Origin: Paracentrotus lividus
Taxonomy: Eukaryota; Echinodermata; Echinoidea; Camarodonta; Echinidae
Assembly: GCA_940671915.1 (NCBI GenBank)
Contig: CALNVZ010000649.1
Coordinates: 4,649,926 to 4,713,925, forward strand
Length of the DNA stretch: 64,000 bases
Reading direction: 5' to 3'
The notes beneath the pieces are model-generated. The model had not been told where the DNA came from, did no database searches, and saw only the letters and a program-made list of their open reading frames with translations. Positions 57,386-64,000 of the stretch are shown here, piece by piece (position 1 is the stretch's first letter; each line of letters opens with the position of its first letter). Both the position numbers and the translations under genes were made by a program.

Positions 57386-58358
57386 GTTATTGTTTAGGAA
57401 TTGGATACGTTCAAATATTTTATTTGTTGGAGATTTAGTAAACCAGATCAATTTTATCTCAGTTAACGAATTACAAGAGAAATTAGCTTTTATTGATGGA
57501 AAATGGCTTTCAGAATATACAATTATTATAGCATCATTGTCAAAGAAATGGAAGGAAAAGCTAAAGTCCTATTAGGCCTCTATACTTTTATCTAGAAGAT
57601 TTAAAGAACATGTTCTAAAGTCAGAAGACATATCATTTGCAAATACTGTACTTACGTGTTATTCGAGTGTAAAACAGATATATACTGAGTTTTTAGAATT
57701 ACATGTAAAAATTTCAAGGAAAGAATTATTTTGGAAAGAAAATATTGAAATAGATGTAAATCACTCATGGATGCGAACATGGGCAATCAAATTAAACAGG
57801 ATTCAGGATAACATCGTTATTCAATTTAATTTCAAATATATGTATAATTTAATACCAACAGTGAGTAATGAAATAGAAGATGAGGAACAGTGATATTTGT
57901 GAAGAATGTGGGCAAGTAGGTGATGTTATACATATGTTTTGGTTTTGTACAGAGGTACGATTGTTTTTGGAAATATATAGAAAGGTATATCAGAAGATGT
58001 TTAGATCAAGATTTTATCTAGAATATACAATATGTTATTTTGGGGTTTCAAGAATCAGGAAACGAAGACATGTCATTAACTTGATAGTAAACTATGTATT
58101 ATTTTCCATTTAGAAATATATTATCATAGGTATAACCTACACAAGAATGATCAAATATACTGATTTAAAAATTATGTTTGTTTATGTTTTAAGAAAAGGA
58201 TATGACGATGAAAAATATAAGAGAAAAGAACACGTGTACATTAATTTGTCAAAATGGAGATCAATACGTTTGAAACTCTTTTAATTAGATTTTGTTTTGA
58301 TAAAGAAGAACAGAGATGGTTTTAAAAAATATACAAACCCCATTTTTTCCCCTTGTTC

Positions 58359-58615
58359 TACCGAGTGAGTAAAAAATTAGAAACACCTAGAAAATTGTCA
58401 TTAAAAAGAAAATCAATTTATTAACCCCAAATGTACATTTTCCTAAAAGAGTAACTTCTCCCACATCTTGTACCATTTTTATGTGGTATGTGTTTACTCT
58501 TGGATGAATAGGGCACATTATTTGTGGACATGTAAAATTCGACATGTGCCAAAGTGGGGGTAAGATCAAAACAACAAAAGCTAAAAAAAAAAAAAAAAAA
58601 AAAAAGGGTCTCTTA
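58359..58615. mobile_element. CCGAGTGAGT family element, partial copy
   Basis: TACCGAGTGAGTAAAAAATT and ACACCTAGAAAATTGTCATT follow the left end of the 3294 element. Similarity runs to the A-rich tract at 58580-58604, and the right end is absent. Confidence 0.7.
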
Positions 58616-61199
58616 ATCTTATTTCAATTGTTGGAATTAGCATATATATATAATTTATATTATCATACAATACTTAATCTGCTAGCGCCCTTTCAGAGTT
58701 CGCCTCACTAAGCCTGGTAATAGTTAGTTAACATTAAAAGCCTTATAAACACCGGTACGTTACAGTATAAGTTGATACATAAATGTAACTATTATTAGTA
58801 ATACTCTATCATGCCATGAAGTATGTTAGAATTTTCGTCAAGTGGTATTTATGTAATTTAAGAAACAAACCTTCATATTTTGGTTAAGAAAAAAAATATT
58901 ATGAGTTTATCTAGGAATAGGTATAAACCAAAGCCTTGGACCACGGGAAAGAATAAGGGAAATGGAAGAGAAACACAGATAGGGAAGACTTGGTAGACAA
59001 AAAGGAAAGAGAGGTAAAAAGAGAATGAAAAACAGCAACAAGAAACAGACAGAAGAGAGAGAGAGAGAGGAGAGAGAGAGAGAAAGGGGAAGAGAGGAGA
59101 AAAGAATAACGAATGAATACAATTTAATGGGAGTGAGACTGGAAGATGAAAATAGGAAAAAGAAACATAAAGAACATTATTGAGAAATTGAGATCTGAAA
59201 CTCAAAAAAGTTTATAATAAGAAACAAAGTCGTTTGGAAACAAACATTGTGCAATATATTTTCCTTGAAAAGATATAATAAAGATAATAATCTGGATTTT
59301 CGAAAACTATGCGGGCCTGTAAAGGCTCTCATGAAGCTAGGCTAAAATAGGCTTATGGTTTTGAAATAAACAACCCAGCACAAACTTTGTAAAAATCTGT
59401 GAAATTTGAGCTGCACATGCGTTCTCATATTAAATTTAATGTGGGGTGTGTAAATGACTGGCGAACAGCCAGAGAATAGAATACAATCAATTGTTATATT
59501 GAATAGAGGAAGAAGAAGAAGAGAAGAAAAAAAACAGTCAAAGGGAAGTAATGTATAGGTAATAGTAAGAATAACAGGATATTTGAACAAGATTCTTATT
59601 GTTTTGCGAAGTGTTTAATTAGGAAATGTTTTTCTTTTAATATGTTTTGTATAATATGTTATCGTATGACATTCATGTTTTATATGTACATGCTTTTAAC
59701 GCTTTTTATGAAAATATGGAAAATAACTTTGAACTTTTGAAAAAAAGGGGGAAAGACCATGCTTTAAAAAAAGTGAAACGAAAAATAAAAATCCAAAATA
59801 ATAGCATGGGAAGAAACCCTTTTATTCCTTTTTTCTCGGAGGGGGGGGGGCTGGTTTATAAATATGCAAATAAAAACAATAACCACTTTGGGCAACTAAT
59901 GACAGGTGGGCAGACCAGCAAACTCAGATAGATCAGCTCCTCTATAGCACAGGATTCCCAGCATTTCAAGAAACAAAATTCCCTGATTTTTCCGGCTGAT
60001 GAAATCTAAAATACCCTGATAATTATTATTTAACCCATTTTCCGTTTTGCGTGTTTTCTTTGTTGTTGCCGTGAAGTATTTGCAGTAGAAAATATTGTCT
60101 GATTAACTAACAAACTTTCGATTTTCGGACATCAAAAATTCCAACTTTTCGCTGATTTTGAAGCATTATTAAGGCCGTCACATCGGCCTTGCGTATAAGT
60201 ACACGATTGATTATCCCATTATTGATCCAGCCACATAAAATAATTTTGAAGTTATTTTTTATTTTATTTTTTTATATTGGATTTTTCCTAAACCATGACC
60301 GAGTATTGAATAATTAAAAAAAAGTACTTCATCCACCACAATAACCATTCTGGCAACTTTTTTTGGCTTACAAAGCCCCCTCGGGTTGCTAATCCCATAA
60401 ACGCTATTGAGGTGTAGGGTTGCTATTGGTCTTAAATCTAGGTTTATAAAAACGATGGTTTCTTGTCTAAGTGAGGGTTGAATAAAAAAGTGTGACCGGT
60501 AAAGAATATATACTAAAAGCATTCTACCGTTATGGTAAAAGCAGAGAGAGAAAAACTTTAACAATTCAATTGTTATTATTTCTTCAATTTTTTTTTTTCG
60601 TCTAAGAAATAACCATAGCAGTAGTATACGAGTGGTGCATCCCGAAATTTTGAGGGGAAAAAATATGGGTGCAGGCGAAATTTTTCAATATTTTAACATA
60701 ATACAGTCAATCATTTTTTTTTAAAATCATAGAGAGGGTGCGGAGCTGCCTGCACCCCGTCTGGATCCGCCACTGCCAGGTTCCCGGAGAGTTGAGAGGG
60801 GACAAACACATTCGAGAAATTTAAGCTGGAGCAAAATGATGTGGCTAGAGCAAAAAACAAACAAACAAAAATAAAACAATAGTAATAATAATATAATAAT
60901 AAAATAAATAAACAATAATAATAATATAATAATAATAATAGTATCCCAGCTTAATGAACAACAGTTGTAAATTTGCTGGTTCTTTTTGAACTTCGTTATT
61001 TTAAGGTAATAAATTGCTCCAAAATGATAAATTAAATATAGAAATACCAAATTTTTGTTAACATTTAAAGTGTTTAGATACGTTTTACTTTGGTATCACA
61101 GATACAATTACATGATTATATTTCAAGTCGAAAATGTTATATTTCATTATACCGATTAGTTACTTTACATGTAAAAAATAGCCCTTAAACAGGAGTGAA
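58616..61199. other. Intergenic, low complexity, no gene seen
   Basis: A SINE-like copy lies at about 58695-58800, a GA-rich microsatellite at 59050-59100, a G run at 59840-59850 and an AAT-rich stretch at 60870-60940. No frame with recognisable domains. Confidence 0.55.
59050..59100. repeat. (GA)n microsatellite
   Basis: Purine-rich GAGAGAGA tract. The minus-strand frames through it (L-S-L-S-L) are not genes. Confidence 0.92.
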
Positions 61200-61984
61200 A
61201 AACTACTCGAGCAGCAAAACAGAATAAGCTTTAATCATTTTATTCGATAACACAAAGCGCCCCCATTGGTGACATAAGGATAGTGAGGCGTAAAAAAACA
61301 TACGCCCCCATTCGGTGACATGAGGAAATTGAGTAAAAAAACATATAAAACAAAAGTTCTGCGTTGGTTGGACGCACTTCGAACTGATGAAGGAACGTTC
61401 ACCCAAAGCGCTAAACGATCAAAGTAGCGATTGCCCAGCGCTTTCAAAGCGTCTTATATAGAACGCTGTTACACGAAAAAATTTTGAACATGTCAAATCA
61501 AAAATTGACCTCAGCGTTCCTCTGCGTTTTTGCGTAATACCACGAAGAGCAAACGCTTTTCCTACGTTTGCCAAGCGATTTTCGAAACGACAGTCCGCGC
61601 TCATATGACTTACGCGAAAATGCATTAACATTCCACGAACGTCGGGCGTCGTTACTCAATACGCACAAGTTTGGCGTTTTCCTAACGTTCTTTAACACGT
61701 CTAAACACGCTAGATCATAGTGGGCATCCTTGTTCAGTCGTTGCTAACGCTAGCAATCGTTAGGTGGACGCTAAGCACGCGCAGTCATCGAGTACCCTGA
61801 CGCTATTTATCGCTTCTCAGTCGTTTAGAGCTCATTAAAAATGCCATTTTTGGGCAGGGAAAATGGAGCGTTCTTGAGCGTATTTTGGACATAGTCAAAT
61901 TTCGTAGGTGAATCGTGAACGCTAGACACACGTTACCTCAAACGCTTCTAGTTGGTGCACCCATCAAATAAGAGTGCTAAATGT
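61200..61984. repeat. AACGCT-rich repeat region
   Basis: Dense in words such as AAAGCGCT, AACGCT, GCGTT in both orientations (CAAAGCGCTAAACG, CAGCGCTTTCAAAGCG). CGCCCCCATT-GGTGACATAAGG is repeated at 61258 and 61303. It resembles the AACG-rich interior of the 25354 element but clear ends were not found. Confidence 0.45.
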
Positions 61985-62749
61985 TATATAAGGCAAAATT
62001 TTTCCGGCTCGCGCTTCGCGCTCACAATCATTTCATTAGTTTCTGCATAATGTGCGAAGTAATTTTGAGTGTATTATTTTTTCACTTTCGGGTGTTTCCG
62101 CCCCCCTCGCCTCCCCGTCGTCGTGACATGAAATCGCCGAGCTTGGTCGTTGGAAATATCCTGCGAGACGTCTCTGAGACGTCTGCGCGACAAAAACATC
62201 CAAAATCATTTCAAACCAGTCTCAAATTAGTCTCAAACTAGTTCCAAATCCGTTTGTTTCCAGTTAATGACAAGTGACTTGGCCACCATTAGTTTATTGT
62301 TGGTTTTCGCGTCAGTTGTCCTTCTTCAATTGTGTCAGGTCAAAACTAACACTTCAATCGTGTCGGAAATGTCATTTTTGATGATTAACAGCAATTAATC
62401 TAATCGTCGTGGACAGTTCTATAATGCACCTAATTTTTAAACAAAGTTTTAACAACCTTTAACTTAAGTTAACGAGAAAATAGAATAAATTAGCTTCCTC
62501 CGACATTAAACTCGCAATAGCCAGTATCAATTCTAAACGCACCTATGCCCCTAGTTTAGAATTCTTTACAAATGTTTGTACAACTCTAATCCTGAATGAC
62601 GTCATCCGAATCTACTTTCGCTACGATTGACGCACGCTTCACTGACGCTCCATAGAGAAGCGTGCAAAATCAGCGTTGCATTCTCTTTCATTACCCTTAC
62701 TATTTTCGTGCGACAGCACAACTCTAAACCCCGGACACAGATACGGGCC
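61985..62749 (-). mobile_element. Truncated inverted copy of the GGCCCGTATTCTG element
   Basis: Reverse complement of about 34845-35600: CGGCTCGCGCTTCGCGCTC, GAGACGTCTCTGAGACGTC, ATGACGTCATCCGAATCTAC and GTGCGACAGCACAACTCTAA occur in mirrored order. It ends GATACGGGCC. The other terminus is missing. Confidence 0.75.
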
Positions 62750-62811
62750 ATAGTATTCAGGGGATTTTTTTTTGTTCTATCATGATTGTCTATATATGAT
62801 ATAACTCCTGG

Positions 62812-62959
62812 TGGGGGGGCATTTCATCAAAGGACTTGTCGACATTTTAATCTGACAAATTTGCTCTCAGCCAACAGATGCAAGCATTTAAGTAGCGCTA
62901 GGCTTATAACAGTTTGTCGGATATAAACGTCCGACAAGTCCTTTGATGAATGCCCCCTG
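62812..62959. mobile_element. MITE of the GGACTTGTCGGACGTTT family (copy 3)
   Basis: GGGGGCATTTCATCAAAGGA at the left, CTTTGATGAATGCCCCC at the right, centre GCTTATAACAGTTTGTCGGA. The best-matched ends of the three copies. Confidence 0.85.
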
Positions 62960-63301
62960 ATCGCCCAGTACACAAATTTGTACTGGTTAGTAAATCGATG
63001 AACTGGTAAATGGAATATACTACGCATTGCAATCATTCATATTGTTCTTCTATTAACATGAATACAGTATTTTCAGGGGTATATTTCCAATTACTTCCGG
63101 GGTGCATTAAACTTCAGGGAAAACTTTGTTTAGCAAGATCTTGTTATACATAGCTCCTAATCGGATAGAGTTTACAAAAATTTGTACCAGCTCTGGTAGT
63201 ATATACAATATAATAAGCTGGTAAAACAAGACATGCTACCCCATTCCATCGATCATTCAATATTGCTCTTTTTTTAGCATGAATATACCAAATGAGTCTC
63301 C

Positions 63302-63321
63302 CCCCCAAAAAAATAAATAAT

Positions 63322-63370
<49 letters not shown>

Positions 63371-63384
63371 TAATAATAATAATT

Positions 63385-63447
<63 letters not shown>

Positions 63448-63560
63448 ATAATAATAATAATAATAATAATAATATAATAATAATAATAAGAAAAAAAAAT
63501 ATAATAATAATAATAATAATAATAATAAAATATAATAATAATAATAATTTAAAAATTTTT
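63302..63560. repeat. (AAT)n microsatellite
   Basis: More than 200 bases of AAT/TAA trinucleotide repeat with A-run interruptions. Confidence 0.95.
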
Positions 63561-63599
63561 AAAAAATGAATATAATAAAATTAAGAAATACTAAAGATA

Positions 63600-64000
63600 A
63601 AATATATTTTAAAAAAGCTAACGAAAAGCAAATCCATTCTGTTCAAAATGGCATAACTTTTACGAAAATGTTTTGAGCCAGGTAATTTGGTAGGGTTATA
63701 GTTACCTATCGACTACATTCTGTGTGAAAATGAAATAGATTTGAAGAGTAAAGCATGGCATGAGTGAGCACACGTCAAAGAAAATAATAATTTTTCAAAA
63801 GTATCAAAAGGTGTTTTTTTAGGTGTGTATTAAGTGACTATTTTCTTTTGATGTGTGTGTTCAATCATGGATTAATTGATGAATTATTATCATTTTACAC
63901 AGAATGTAGTCGATAGGTTTAACACCACACCCGTCAAGTTACTTGGATCAAAACATTTTCATAAAAAAGTATGCTATTATTAATCAGGATGAGTTGCCTT
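63600..64000. mobile_element. CCGAGTGAGT family interior, cut by window end
   Basis: GAAAATGTTTTGAGCCA, TCGACTACATTCTGTGTGAA, GAATGTAGTCGATAG and ATCAGGATGAGTTGCC parallel the 3530-3900 interior of the 3294 element. Its ends are outside the window or lost. Confidence 0.65.

Larger units (their letters stand above)
55801..58270 (+). mobile_element. LINE remnant B, 3' half with zinc-knuckle end, interrupted twice
   Basis: Frames at 56401-56540 (M-F-D-H-W-F-D-K-L) and 57384-57575 (N-W-I-R-S-N-I-L-F-V-G-D-L) and at 57880-58113 (C-E-E-C-G-Q-V-G-D-V-I-H-M-F-W-F-C) match the post-RT region and zf-RVT C-C-H-C knuckle of L1/Tx1-type LINEs. A TIR element (56536-57080) and an alternating inverted array (57115-57385) split it. 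Confidence 0.7.

Noticed and set aside
58873-59205. 110-codon Ser/Leu/Phe-rich minus-strand frame, membrane-like
   Set aside because: Largely the complement of a GA-rich tract; no family match or splice signals.

Overview
This is eukaryotic, animal genomic DNA: AT-rich, with multi-exon genes, consensus splice sites, very long repeat-filled introns and dozens of small inverted-repeat elements. The gene content is two tandem cytosolic sulfotransferases (SULT) and one NXPE-family gene. Together with foldback elements whose long inverted repeats are built from short tandem repeats, this suggests an invertebrate deuterostome, most likely an echinoderm such as a sea urchin. That assignment is an inference; a lancelet, hemichordate or mollusc is not excluded. 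No bacterial operon, CRISPR array or rRNA gene is visible.

Layout. 1-5228 (+): sulfotransferase A, exons 2-6; exon 1 lies before the window. 5229-19763: about 14.5 kb of intergenic repeats, including a composite foldback element (12281-14000), a 2-kb palindrome (14436-16425) and a 1.3-kb tandem duplication carrying non-LTR retrotransposon debris (8859-11420). 19764-30644 (+): sulfotransferase B, all six coding exons, with introns full of inverted-repeat elements and a LINE remnant. 33400-45429 (-): the 3' four exons of an NXPE-family (Ig-like plus PC-esterase) gene, with a 7.5-kb first-shown intron. 45430-64000: no recognisable host gene, but a second and third foldback family, related long-TIR elements, a satellite-like array, two LINE remnants and microsatellites.

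How the genes relate. SULT A and B share exon lengths and phases (260, 121/124, 101, 193/196, 110 or so) and most residues, and the same inverted-repeat element lies just after exon 2 in both, so they are a tandem duplication that post-dates that insertion. Exons hold the 5'-PSB loop, the catalytic His, the 3'-phosphate site and the C-terminal G-x-x-G-x-W-K and KTVE-type dimer motifs. NXPE is transcribed convergently towards SULT B and no functional link can be read from the sequence.

Caution. All three genes carry small indels that break the homologous reading frame (A exon 6, B exon 5, NXPE at about 45230-45268). Either these copies are decaying or the assembly has consensus indel errors; a 22-base N gap at 39630-39651 shows the assembly is imperfect. 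Repeat boundaries were placed by eye and are accurate to about 5-20 bases.
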